From the NCBI GenBank assembly GCA_964415175.1, contig CAYPYG010000005.1:43675-107674 (forward strand): 64,000 bases of DNA, in the 5' to 3' direction. Below the pieces are notes generated by a model. That model searched no databases and was not told the origin of the DNA. It was given only the letters and a program-made list of their open reading frames with translations. The stretch's first letter is position 1, and the number at the start of each line of letters is the position of its first letter. Shown here in pieces: positions 1 to 8,049 of this stretch. The translations under genes were made by a program, and so were the position numbers. Source of the DNA: UBA2231 sp964415175. GTDB lineage: Bacteria; Elusimicrobiota; Elusimicrobia; Elusimicrobiales; UBA9959.

Positions 1-1073
1 GCGGCGCAGCGCTCCTCCAGCAGGGCCGCGGCGCGGCGCAGGGCGGGGCGCCACCTGACCGGCCTTTCCGGACCGGAGGAGTCGCGGCAGGAGCACTCCC
101 CGGACCAGCGTTCCAGACCGTGAGGGCAGGCGGAGGAGGAGGGCGAAGCTATCTCGACTTCGTACGCGGGGCGGTTGTCCCGCAGGAAAGAGGCGTAATT
201 GGAAAGTCCCCAGCGAGAGCTCCTGTTCACCGAGCGCAGGAAAGAGACCAGCCTTCCGGCGGCGCCGGGATGGCGGCGGGAGTGGCGTTCCCAGTCCAGC
301 GCCGCGGAAGCGAGCGCGGCGCCGCGGCCATGCGGGATCTCGGCTTCGACGGCGGCCGAGAGCTCCGGCGCGGAGCAGGGCGAGGAGCGGAGGAGCCCGG
401 AGATGCGGGGGCTGGAGAAGAAGACCGCCAGCGAGGCGCCGTCCGGGGAACTCCACTGGTAGGGAACGCCCGTGTCGAGGCTGTTGGGATTGGCCGGTTC
501 CCATTTCTGCAGCCCCCGCTTGCGGAAAGCCCGCGCCTGGGACGGGGCCAGGACGGTGAAAAGAACGCCGGCTTCGGCCAGGGCCGCCAGCGTGTCCTCG
601 TCGGCGGCGTTCTCGGGCAGCCACATCCCCGCGGCCCTGCGCTTGAACCTGCGCTCGAAATAGTCCAGGCCCCAGCGCACGGCGGCGCGCCTGTCGCGCG
701 GGGAAAGGAGCGGCAGCGCCGCGTGGGGCCAGGGATGCGCGAGCGCCGCGCCCTCGCCGGATTCCCTGACGGCGCGCCGGTCGGCCTCGGCCAGCGCGGC
801 CGGCAGTTCGGGGAAGAACGCGTCGAGCCAGTCGAGCAGGCGGGGGGAGATGTCGAAGCTCGTGAGGCCGCAGAAGTCCGGCGGCCCCCCGGCCGGGGAG
901 CCGCCGGAAACGCGGGCCGCCGCGTAAAGGGGCAGAAGTTCCTCCGCGGCCAGCCGGTGGTCCGCGTCCCGCCAGGGCCGGGCCGAAGGCTCGGCCTTCC
1001 AGTCGCCGGTCCGGGGGTCGGCGGCGGCCTGGCCGCGGAAATGGGCGTGCAGGCAGAAGAACTTGTTCTTCAT
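1..1073 (-). CDS. Glycoside hydrolase family 57 protein (DUF3536 type), 3' end outside window
   Basis: The reading frame is open from an ATG at 1073 to the left edge, so about 357 N-terminal residues are seen and the C-terminus is missing. The start matches the family (MKNKFFCLHAHFRG, a variant of the usual HGHFYQPPRE opening). GMWLPENAADE at residues 149-159 is the conserved GH57 segment around the catalytic region. CPHGLERW and ECSC near 315-328 match the cysteine segment of the DUF3536 region. Family members act on alpha-glucans. It lies 35 bp downstream of glgC on the same strand, so a shared operon and a role in glycogen turnover are likely (inference). GH57 assignment is confident; substrate is not known. 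Confidence 0.85.
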   Translation of the reverse strand, partial: MKNKFFCLHAHFRGQAAADPRTGDWKAEPSARPWRDADHRLAAEELLPLYAAARVSGGSPAGGPPDFCGLTSFDISPRLLDWLDAFFPELPAALAEADRRAVRESGEGAALAHPWPHAALPLLSPRDRRAAVRWGLDYFERRFKRRAAGMWLPENAADEDTLAALAEAGVLFTVLAPSQARAFRKRGLQKWEPANPNSLDTGVPYQWSSPDGASLAVFFSSPRISGLLRSSPCSAPELSAAVEAEIPHGRGAALASAALDWERHSRRHPGAAGRLVSFLRSVNRSSRWGLSNYASFLRDNRPAYEVEIASPSSSACPHGLERWSGECSCRDSSGPERPVRWRPALRRAAALLEERCA

Positions 1074-1107
1074 CGGGCGCTCCCTTCCCCCCGGCGCCGC
1101 GAGCGGC

Positions 1108-2316
1108 TCACTCCCACTTGGAGATGCCGCGCGGTATGACCACGATGCCGTCGGGGTCGATGTAGTGGCGCTGGGAGTCCTTCTCCGCGTCGTAACCGAT
1201 CACGCTCCTGGGCTCGATCGTGTTGAAGCGGTCCATGATGACCTTGCGCAGGCGCGAGCCGGCCTTTATCTCGCAGCCGTCCATGATGATGCAGTCCTCG
1301 AGCTGGCATTTCTCGTGTATGGTGACGTGGTTGGAGAGGATGCAGCGCTTGAGCGAGGACTGGTTGATGAAACAGCCGTCGGAGATCATGCAGTCCTGCA
1401 GGTTCGACTCCAGGATCTTGGCGGGCGCCGAATTGGTCTTGTCGTCCTGTATCGGCCACTGCGGGTTGTTGAGGTCGAGTTTCGGCCTGGCGCCGAGCAG
1501 GTCCATGTGCGCCTGCCAGAAAGCGTCGATCGTGCCCACGTCGCGCCAGTAGTTCTTCTCTTCGTACGGCCTGACCCCGGGCAGCACCTGGCTGTCGAAG
1601 TTGTAGGCGAAGACGCGGTAGCGCTTGTGGATGCTGGGCAGGATGGTCTTGCCGAAGTCCAGGCCCTTGCTGTCGCCGGATTCCTCGTGCAGGATCTTGA
1701 CCAGGGCGTCGTAGCTGAAGATGTAGTTGCCCATCGAGGCGAAGGCGTGGTTGGGGTCGCCCGGGATGGGCTTCGGGTTCTTCGGCTTCTCTTCGAAGCC
1801 CGTCACCTTGTTCCTGGAGTCCACGAGTATCGTGCCGAAGCGCGAGGCCTGCTTCAGCGGGACCGTCAGCGCCGAGATCGTGACGTCCGCGTTGTTCTTC
1901 ACGTGGAAGTCTATCATCTTGCGTATGTCCATGCGGTAGATGTGGTCCGCGCCGAACACGGCGACGAGGTCCGGCTTGTAGTCGTTGACCAGGTTCATGT
2001 TCTGCTTGACGGCGTCGGCCGTGCCGCGGTACCAGACCTCCCCGAGGCGCATCTGGGGCGGGACCACCGTGATGAAGTGGTCCTTGATCATGCCTCCCTG
2101 GTTCCAGGTATTGCGCAGGTACTCTATCAGCGACTGCGACAGGTACTGCACGAGCACGTAGTTGGAATAGATGCCCGAGTTGATGAAGTTGGAGATCACG
2201 AAGTCGATGATGCGGTATTTGCCGCCGAACGGCACCGCCGGCTTGGAGCGTTCCTTGGTGAGAGGGTAGAGCCGCTCTCCCTTGCCCCCGGCCATGATTA
2301 TCCCCAGTGTTCTCAT
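1108..2316 (-). CDS. glgC: Glucose-1-phosphate adenylyltransferase (ADP-glucose pyrophosphorylase)
   Basis: Makes ADP-glucose from glucose-1-phosphate and ATP, the first committed step of bacterial glycogen synthesis. The 402-residue length is normal. Residues 5-24 hold the nucleotide-binding loop (AGGKGERLYPLT) followed by RSKPAVPFGGKYRIIDF, which includes the activator and pyrophosphate-contacting residues. The C-terminal third has the hexapeptide-type left-handed helix (CILSNHVTIHEKCQLEDCI). The ATG at 2316 begins directly with MRTLGIIMAGG as in homologues. The GH57 gene follows after a 34-bp gap. Confidence 0.96.
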   Translation of the reverse strand: MRTLGIIMAGGKGERLYPLTKERSKPAVPFGGKYRIIDFVISNFINSGIYSNYVLVQYLSQSLIEYLRNTWNQGGMIKDHFITVVPPQMRLGEVWYRGTADAVKQNMNLVNDYKPDLVAVFGADHIYRMDIRKMIDFHVKNNADVTISALTVPLKQASRFGTILVDSRNKVTGFEEKPKNPKPIPGDPNHAFASMGNYIFSYDALVKILHEESGDSKGLDFGKTILPSIHKRYRVFAYNFDSQVLPGVRPYEEKNYWRDVGTIDAFWQAHMDLLGARPKLDLNNPQWPIQDDKTNSAPAKILESNLQDCMISDGCFINQSSLKRCILSNHVTIHEKCQLEDCIIMDGCEIKAGSRLRKVIMDRFNTIEPRSVIGYDAEKDSQRHYIDPDGIVVIPRGISKWE

Positions 2317-2361
2317 AACGACTCCTTGTGTCCCGCCCGGTTTTCCCGCTCCCGGCGGGTC

Positions 2362-3057
2362 TCAGTTTATGGCGTCCAGTATGTCGCGCAGGTCCCTGCC
2401 CACGCAGAAGAAGACCGGCCTGTCCAGCGAGGTGTAGCGTTTGATGCGCTGCTCGCGCAGTTCCTTGGTCGCCGCCGCCAGGTCGGAGAGGGAGCGCGCC
2501 TCGCGCACCACCAGCATCTCCTGTTCGTCGAGGCCGTAGGACATGAACATGTTCTCCTGGATGTCGGCGTGCCTGGCCAGCACGCGGAGGCGCTCGTTCT
2601 GCAGAGCGGTCCTCTCCTCCTCGGAGAGGTCGTACCAGGAATGGGTCTTGATGACGGGATGCAGCAGCATGTACTTGTGCCGGCCGAACAGGTCCCTGGG
2701 CAGGAAGCCGAAATCCAGGTCCTTGCGCTGGCCGTCGGGGAAGGTGTGGATGCCCAGGAAAGAATGGGTCGGCAGCAGCCAGCGGCCTATGCCGGCGGAG
2801 AAGGTCCGGGCGCAGAGCTCCTGCAGGAAGTCCAGGTCCTGCGACATGCGCCAGAAGAGGACGTCGGAGTCAGAACGCAGGCCGGAGACCAGGTAGGTGC
2901 GCAGGAAGATCTTCTCCTGGCAGGAGGCCACCAGGTTCTCGAACTCCTGCTTGGCGGCTATCTTCTCGTTGGAGATCAGGCGCCTGAAGGCCGGGTCCAG
3001 CTTCAGGAACATGAAACTGGAATAGGCGAGGTTAGGGCTTTTTCTGGTCTTTTCCAC
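2362..3057 (-). CDS. Chlorite dismutase-family protein (HemQ-like)
   Basis: 231 residues that resemble the chlorite dismutase/HemQ superfamily. The segment HPVIKTHSWYDLSEEER (about residues 132-148) corresponds to the family's conserved tryptophan/tyrosine region, and SYGLDEQEMLVVREA followed by a C-terminal LRE...RYTSLDRPVFFCVG strand matches the second ferredoxin-like half. Members include coproheme decarboxylase, chlorite dismutase and heme-free paralogues. Whether this one binds heme cannot be told here. Start is a GTG at 3057, overlapping the end of the upstream gene by 26 bp, so the two are probably co-translated. Function beyond family is open. Confidence 0.65.
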   Translation of the reverse strand: MEKTRKSPNLAYSSFMFLKLDPAFRRLISNEKIAAKQEFENLVASCQEKIFLRTYLVSGLRSDSDVLFWRMSQDLDFLQELCARTFSAGIGRWLLPTHSFLGIHTFPDGQRKDLDFGFLPRDLFGRHKYMLLHPVIKTHSWYDLSEEERTALQNERLRVLARHADIQENMFMSYGLDEQEMLVVREARSLSDLAAATKELREQRIKRYTSLDRPVFFCVGRDLRDILDAIN

Positions 3058-3919
3058 GTTTTCTCTCCTCCGCTTTTCCGGGCTCCGCGGTCCGGGGCGG
3101 CTCCGGCAGGAGTATCGCGTTCCCGCGGCGGGTTATCTCCGCCTCCTCGAAATTCATCAGGCCGGTCTCTATCTCGGTCATCAGGTACTTGCGCCCGTCC
3201 TTCTCCACGATGGCCCCGCGCGGCGCTATCTCGGCCCCGGCCGCCTTTCCGAGCAGGATCTCCCCGTCGAACCGGTGCCCTATGCGTATCTTCTCCCTGA
3301 GCTGGTCGGCCTCCAGCCAGAGCCGGTAGAAACCCGGTTCCTCCTCCAGGGGCACCACTCCGGTGACTTTGGCCGTCAGTTTCACGGCGGGGTCCCTGGC
3401 ATAGCTCAGATCGGCGGTCATGCCCGGCCGCGGGACGTAGTAGAGGCGTTCGGTGTTGCGGCCGATCAGCATGATCTTCCTGGCCACGGTGAAAAGCCTC
3501 TCCCCTTTCGTGACCGCGGTCTTGGGGGCGGTGTGCAGGGCCGAGATTATGCCGGTGTGCTCCGGTTTTACGTCGTAGATCTTGAAGACGCCCTTCCAGC
3601 GTTTCTCCATCTGCGCCAGGGCGTCCCTCGAAGTGGAGTCTATCATCGCGGCCATCTCGCCGGAGACCATCTTGGCCAGCACGCTCTTGGGCGTGACGAA
3701 ATCGAACAGCTCCCCTATCACTTCCTCCACCCGTCCGTCGAAAAGGGCGTAAACGTCGTAAGCGTCCTGGGCGGTGGCGATGCCGGAGAATTTCGCGCGC
3801 AGCTCGAGGTCGCCGCGGCGGATGGAACCCTCTCCCGGCGCGAAGGTCAGCGTGGTCTGGGCCTGGGCCGCGGCGGCGGCCAGCAGGACGGAGAGGAAGA
3901 GCGCCGCCCTAGTCCGCAT
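3032..3919 (-). CDS. Exported membrane-fusion-protein-like (HlyD/RND adaptor-like) protein
   Basis: 295 residues with a clear Sec signal peptide (MRTRAALFLSVLLAAAAAQAQ, cleaved near residue 21). The body looks like the beta-rich part of efflux adaptor proteins: a lipoyl-like stretch (FDGRVEEVIGELFDFVTPKSVLAKM), then HTAPKTAVTKGERLFTVA and a barrel-like region with VTGVVPLEEEPG. The long alpha-hairpin of true adaptors is short here. The C-terminus is a charged tail rich in Lys and Arg. No cognate inner-membrane pump gene is adjacent, so an efflux role is only a guess. Its first codons overlap the end of thyX by 11 bp. Confidence 0.5.
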   Translation of the reverse strand: MRTRAALFLSVLLAAAAAQAQTTLTFAPGEGSIRRGDLELRAKFSGIATAQDAYDVYALFDGRVEEVIGELFDFVTPKSVLAKMVSGEMAAMIDSTSRDALAQMEKRWKGVFKIYDVKPEHTGIISALHTAPKTAVTKGERLFTVARKIMLIGRNTERLYYVPRPGMTADLSYARDPAVKLTAKVTGVVPLEEEPGFYRLWLEADQLREKIRIGHRFDGEILLGKAAGAEIAPRGAIVEKDGRKYLMTEIETGLMNFEEAEITRRGNAILLPEPPRTAEPGKAEERKRGKDQKKP

Positions 3920-4595
3920 TCAGCCTCCGGTGCGCCTCCCAGGTCCACGGCATCTTCCCGCGGAAGATCTCCGCTATGGCCTCGGCGTAGCGCCGTATCT
4001 CCAGCTGGGCGTGCTTGTCCAGGCGCAGATCGAGGAAATTAAGGAGGCTCCTGGCGTTCACGGTCCAGTAGAACTGGGTGTACTGGGAGACCGGCAGGAC
4101 GCCGCGGGCCATCTCCCTGGCGACGCCGGCCTTGAGCAGGGCCTGGTAGGCCGCGTAGGAGGCCTCGATGGCCGCCGAATATTCCGCCGAGAGCTTCCGG
4201 TGGTCCAGCCCGCCCTCCACGGAACCCTGGCGGTTGACGGTGTCCTGCGCCCGGAATTCCTCCGGCATGTAGAACTCGTCGTGCACCTCGGTGTAGCGGG
4301 CGCTGATCTCGTTGTAGGAAGCTATGCGGTGGCGCATCCACTGCCTGGCCACGAAGATGGGGCACTTTATGTGGAACTGGAAGACGGAGTGCTCGAAGGG
4401 GGAGAAATGGCCGTGCTCCAGCAGGTACTCGAGCAGCTTGCGGTCGCGGTCCTCGCCCTTGGAAACGCCGCCGAAAGAGACGCGGGCCGACTCGACCGCG
4501 CGCATGTCGCCGCCCATGAAATCCACCAGCTTGACGAAGCCCTTGTCGAGCACCGCCGCCGCGCCTTCCGGCGCCTTTGTCTTAGTGCCTGCCAT
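3909..4595 (-). CDS. thyX: FAD-dependent thymidylate synthase ThyX
   Basis: Converts dUMP to dTMP with methylene-tetrahydrofolate and NADPH, using FAD. The ThyX signature RHRxxSxNExSxRY is present as RHRIASYNEISARY (about residues 87-100), preceded by HFSPFEHSVFQFHIKCP. Length 228 is typical. A C-terminal W-x-W-E-A-H segment ends the protein. No thyA is seen in the window, and tmk and nrdJ elsewhere complete the dNTP branch. The extra ~18 N-terminal residues (GTKTKAPEGAAA) are low-complexity and may not be translated if a later start is used. Confidence 0.96.
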   Translation of the reverse strand: MAGTKTKAPEGAAAVLDKGFVKLVDFMGGDMRAVESARVSFGGVSKGEDRDRKLLEYLLEHGHFSPFEHSVFQFHIKCPIFVARQWMRHRIASYNEISARYTEVHDEFYMPEEFRAQDTVNRQGSVEGGLDHRKLSAEYSAAIEASYAAYQALLKAGVAREMARGVLPVSQYTQFYWTVNARSLLNFLDLRLDKHAQLEIRRYAEAIAEIFRGKMPWTWEAHRRLNAD

Positions 4596-4712
4596 TACCC
4601 CTCCGGGCGGCCCTCCCCGCGTTTTCGCGGGATCCGGGGATTTTATAGGTCCGCGTTTTTAATTATATACTTTATGGAGCTTGACAGTCTATCCGCTCCG
4701 GAGAACCGCTTT

Positions 4713-5153
4713 ATGGGCAAAAAAACGATCGGACCGCATCCCCGGTACGCCGCGGCCGGCCGCGAGCTGGCCGGCCTCTGCGGCATAATGCGCCGCCTGC
4801 TCTCGCCGTCGGGCTGCCCCTGGGACAGGGAACAGACGCACCGCTCGCTGCTGCGGCACCTGCGCTCGGAAACGCGGGAAGTCGAGCGCGCGGTGCGGGC
4901 GCGGGACTGGGGCAATCTCGAGGAGGAGCTCGGCGACCTGCTGCTGCAGGTGGTCTTCCACGCGGCCCTGGCCGAGGCCAAAGGGCGCTTTTCCATGCGC
5001 GACGTGGTCCGCGGAATAAACGCCAAACTGGTCCGCCGCCACCCGCATGTTTTCGGCCGCGAGAAGCTGCGCACCTCCGGCGAGGTGCTCGCCCGGTGGA
5101 ACGTGATCAAGAAAGAAGAGAAGCGCGCCGCCGCCGGGCGCCGGGGCCGCTGA
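4713..5153 (+). CDS. mazG: MazG-type nucleotide pyrophosphohydrolase, single domain
   Basis: Hydrolyses NTP/dNTPs to monophosphates, a house-cleaning role. One MazG domain is present: IMRRLLSPSGCPWDREQTH, then the metal-binding acidic helices SETREVERA and LEEELGDLLLQVVFHA. RRHPHVFG and the final VLARWNVIKKEEK are also family-typical. E. coli MazG has two such domains; this protein has about half that length. I prefer the ATG at 4713, which follows GGAG nine bases upstream. An in-frame ATG at 4674 would add 13 residues but sits on top of the likely -10 element (TATACT at about 4665). The symporter gene starts 5 bp after the stop. Confidence 0.88.
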   Translation: MGKKTIGPHPRYAAAGRELAGLCGIMRRLLSPSGCPWDREQTHRSLLRHLRSETREVERAVRARDWGNLEEELGDLLLQVVFHAALAEAKGRFSMRDVVRGINAKLVRRHPHVFGREKLRTSGEVLARWNVIKKEEKRAAAGRRGR

Positions 5154-5157
5154 CGCT

Positions 5158-6639
5158 ATGGACGCCGCCTCCGCCGCCGTCGCTTTCGAGGGCCTGTCCG
5201 CGCTGGACTACGGCCTGCTGGGCGCCGCGGTGCTGGCGCTCTTCCTGATCTCCTGGTTCAAGGGCCGCGAGGAGCGCGATACCCGCGACTACTTCCTCGG
5301 CAGCCGCAAGACCCCCGTCTGGGTGGGCACGCTCTCCTTCGTCGCCACCGAGATCAGCGCCATGACCATAGTCGGCATACCGCCGATAGGCTACATGGAG
5401 AACTGGCAGTACCTGCAGTTCTTCCTCGGCTCCGCCGCGGCCCGCATACTCATAGCCTTCGTCTTCATCCCGGCCTTCTACCGGTTCAACTGCACCACCA
5501 TCTACGAATTCCTGCGGCACCGTTTCGGCGCCGGCACGCAGTACGCCGGCTCGTCCTTCTTTTTCGTGACGCGGCTTTTCGCCTCCGGGGTGCGGCTCTA
5601 CGCGGCGTCGCTGGCGGTCTCCGTCATAATGGGCTGGGAGCTCTGGCACACGATAGTGTTCTTCACCGCCATCAGCGTCGTTTTCATAGGCTTCGGCGGC
5701 ATCAAGGCGGTGCTCTGGACCGGCACTTTCGAATCGGTGATGTTCTTCGCGGCCGGCGCGGCCGTGGCGGGCTGGCTGGTCGCGCATATCGACGGCGGCC
5801 TGGCGGGCGCCTGGCAGCTGGCTTCGGAGGCGGGAAAACTGTCGGTCTTCAACCTGGGCTGGGGCATGAAGGACCCCAACCTGCTGTGGGCCGCCCTGCT
5901 CAACGGCGTCTTCGGTTCGATGGCGGCCTTCGGCACCGACCAGGAGCTGATGCAGCGGCTGCTGACGCTGGAGACCCGGAAGGAGAGCCAGCGCACGCTG
6001 ATCTACACCATCTTCACCAGCGTCCCGCTGACCTGGCTCTACCTGGCGATAGGCACGCTGCTCTACGTTTTCTACCGCCAGAACTCGGGCCTGCCGCTGC
6101 CGGAGAACGCCGACAAGATCCTGTCGCATTTCACGGTGCACGTGCTGCCCTCGGGTCTCAAGGGCCTGGTGCTGACGGCGGTGGTGCTGGCGAGCATAGA
6201 CTCCCCGCTGAGCTCGCTGTCCTCGTCGTTCGTGACCGACATCTACAGGCCCCTGATAAGGAAGGACGGCGACGAGCGGCATTACCTCTTCGTCTCGCGG
6301 GTGAGCGTGGTCTGTTTCGGCCTGCTGCTGGCGCTCATAGCCTGGGCCTGCGCGGCGGGCTCCGGCCGCATGCTGTGGCTCGCCTTCAAGATCAACGGCG
6401 TGACGGCGGGCAGCCTGCTGGGCGTTTTCCTGCTGGGCCTGCTGACGGCGCGCCGCGCCGACCGGGCCAATATCGCGGCGATGGTGTTCAGCGCCGTCAT
6501 GGCGGCGGTGGTGCTTTTCCTCTCGGAGAGGGGGACGCTGGCGCTGGGCTGGAGCTGGATCATCGTGATAGGGACCTTCTCCACCTTCGGCCTGGCCTGG
6601 CTGCTCGGCCCGCTGCTGGACCGCGAAAAACCCGTCTGA
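5158..6639 (+). CDS. Sodium:solute symporter (SSS family)
   Basis: 493-residue inner-membrane protein with about 13 hydrophobic helices and the SSS fold: an N-terminal helix followed by FKGREERDTRDYFLGSRKTP, then GTLSFVATEISAMTIVGIPP (TM2, near the sodium and substrate sites), and ASIDSPLSSLSSSFVTDIYRP in the TM8-equivalent, which carries the Ser/Thr residues that bind Na+. Substrate (sugar, amino acid, carboxylate) cannot be assigned. It follows mazG by 4 bp. Its 3' side opens into a folded, gene-free spacer. Confidence 0.9.
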   Translation: MDAASAAVAFEGLSALDYGLLGAAVLALFLISWFKGREERDTRDYFLGSRKTPVWVGTLSFVATEISAMTIVGIPPIGYMENWQYLQFFLGSAAARILIAFVFIPAFYRFNCTTIYEFLRHRFGAGTQYAGSSFFFVTRLFASGVRLYAASLAVSVIMGWELWHTIVFFTAISVVFIGFGGIKAVLWTGTFESVMFFAAGAAVAGWLVAHIDGGLAGAWQLASEAGKLSVFNLGWGMKDPNLLWAALLNGVFGSMAAFGTDQELMQRLLTLETRKESQRTLIYTIFTSVPLTWLYLAIGTLLYVFYRQNSGLPLPENADKILSHFTVHVLPSGLKGLVLTAVVLASIDSPLSSLSSSFVTDIYRPLIRKDGDERHYLFVSRVSVVCFGLLLALIAWACAAGSGRMLWLAFKINGVTAGSLLGVFLLGLLTARRADRANIAAMVFSAVMAAVVLFLSERGTLALGWSWIIVIGTFSTFGLAWLLGPLLDREKPV

Positions 6640-6688
6640 CCTCGATAGGTCCCCCGGAGGCTTCCACGCTTGTCACGGTCCGATTATT

Positions 6689-6891
6689 GGCTTCCCTCCC
6701 AGCCTTCCGTCCGCCGCGGTCCGGCTTTTTGAAATCCACCCTGCGCTTCGCTCGGCCGGGCACGAACTCGGCCTGCGCGCATAGCGCGCAAGGCCTCAAA
6801 CAATCATGCCCGTCCGGCAGTGCCGGTTCCCGAGCTCCGCTTGGGAAAAAGCCTCCATCATGCGGCTTGCCGGAAGGCTGGGAGGGAAGCC
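6689..6891. other. Folded intergenic module closed by a perfect 21-bp inverted repeat
   Basis: Positions 6689-6709 and 6871-6891 are exact reverse complements (21 bp). Inside, further pairings nest: GCCGC near 6713 with GCGGC near 6863, and GGCTTTTT (6723-6730) with AAAAAGCC (6846-6853). Between them are short hairpins: GGCCG/CGGCC (6754-6773), TGCGCGC-ATA-GCGCGCA (6774-6790), CCGGC-AGT-GCCGG (6814-6826) and TTCCC/GGGAA (6827-6847). No protein frame is convincing. It could be a structured RNA in the 3' UTR of the symporter gene, a MITE-like element with 21-bp ends, or a folded recombination site. Strand is not determined. Confidence 0.5.
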
Positions 6892-6932
6892 TGCCCGTTA
6901 GGACTCCTATAAAGAAACAACCGGGGGATGGG

Positions 6933-7096
6933 GGCGGCTCACCTAAGAAAAACCGTCCGAAGCCGCGAGCTTACGGAGTATGCGCCGCAGCTGACGGTGC
7001 TTTGCTTCCCGCGGAGCGGAGGCGCATACGAGAGCGAGCGGCGAGGTCGGAGCGCGAGCACGGTGTGCGAGCGGCGTTTTTTCGTGGTGAGCCGCC
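6933..7096 (+). ncRNA. Candidate structured RNA, copy 1 of a two-copy family
   Basis: Stems seen: GGCGGCTCACC (6933-6943) with GGTGAGCCGCC (7086-7096); GAAAAAC (6947-6953) with GTTTTTT (7076-7082); GCCGC (6962-6966) with GCGGC (7038-7042); GTATGCGCC (6978-6986) with GGCGCATAC (7021-7029); and a small hairpin GCAC-GGT-GTGC (7058-7068). The second copy at 45594-45763 keeps the same stems in the same order with altered but still pairing bases. The + strand is preferred because one end pair is then G-U, but the symmetry makes strand uncertain. It sits between the symporter gene and rluD-like gene. A mobile palindromic repeat is the alternative. Confidence 0.5.
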
Positions 7097-7119
7097 CTCA
7101 GCACCCGGAATAGTTTTTC

Positions 7120-8049
7120 CTATTTTATCGGCTTGAGCCTGAAGGGGCGGCCTGTGAGGGACTGCCAGGCCTTCCTGAAATCTTCGGGGACGGGGCAGGC
7201 GATCTTCGTCGGGCGGCCCGTGGCGGGGTGGGCGAACTCCAGGCGCATGGCGTGCAGCAGCATGCGCGCCGCCGGCGGTCCGCCGTAGATATCGTCGCCC
7301 ACTATCGGGTGCCCCGCGTGCGCCAGGTGGACCCTTATCTGGTTCGTGCGGCCGGTCTCGGGCCTTATGTCGAGCAGGCAGGCCCCGCCCGCGCGCTCGA
7401 GCACTCTGAAATTGGTCACCGCGTCGCGCCCGTACTCCCAGACCTTTATCCTGCGCGCTCCCGTCGGACGGCCCATCGGCGCGTCCATCGTCCAGGCGTC
7501 GGATTCCGGGTCGCCGGCCGCCGCGCCGATGTAGAGCTTGCTTATCTCCCTGTCGCGGAAGGCCGCCGAGAAGTATTCCGCCGCGGCCGGCGTCCTGGCT
7601 ATCAGCATGAGACCGCTGGTCTCACGGTCCAGGCGGTGCACCAGGCCGAACCTGGGCACCCCGGCGAGCTCCGGCCTTTCTTTGGCCAGTATCGACACCA
7701 GCGTCTCCTCTCCCAGGAGCGCCGCGCGCGGATCGCGTTCCCAGTTGGAATCCGTCGGATGCACGCAGAGCCCGGCCGGCTTGTCCACGGCCATGAATTC
7801 CCCGTCCTCGCTAATTATCATGCCCGGCAGCCGCGCGGAGGCCGCCGCGCCGGCGGCGGGCGCGGAGATGGTCACCTCGTCGCCGTCCTTCAGCGGGGCG
7901 GCCGGTTTGACGGCGCGGCCGTTCACCCGTACCAGGCCCTCGGCGATGAGGCGCTTGACGAACTCGCGCGAGAGGCCCGGTTCGCCGCTCTTGACGAAAA
8001 GGTCCAGCCTTGTGCCCGCGCCGGAATATATCAGTTTCTTATTTTCCAT
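7120..8049 (-). CDS. RluA/RluD-family pseudouridine synthase
   Basis: Isomerises uridine in rRNA or tRNA. It has an N-terminal S4 RNA-binding domain (LSREFVKRLIAEGLVRVNGRAV, about residues 25-46) and a catalytic domain with HRLDRETSGLMLIA around residue 137, whose Asp is the catalytic nucleophile. GRTNQIRVHLAHAGHPIVGD is the second conserved block. Length 309 fits RluD. The specific target site is not known. The ATG at 8049 overlaps lgt by 11 bp, so the two are translationally coupled. Confidence 0.92.
   Translation of the reverse strand: MENKKLIYSGAGTRLDLFVKSGEPGLSREFVKRLIAEGLVRVNGRAVKPAAPLKDGDEVTISAPAAGAAASARLPGMIISEDGEFMAVDKPAGLCVHPTDSNWERDPRAALLGEETLVSILAKERPELAGVPRFGLVHRLDRETSGLMLIARTPAAAEYFSAAFRDREISKLYIGAAAGDPESDAWTMDAPMGRPTGARRIKVWEYGRDAVTNFRVLERAGGACLLDIRPETGRTNQIRVHLAHAGHPIVGDDIYGGPPAARMLLHAMRLEFAHPATGRPTKIACPVPEDFRKAWQSLTGRPFRLKPIK

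Noticed and set aside
1063..3300. A 745-codon + strand open frame opposite glgC and its neighbour
   Set aside because: It is antisense to clear genes on the - strand, has the composition of a shadow frame in GC-rich DNA and no recognisable domain.
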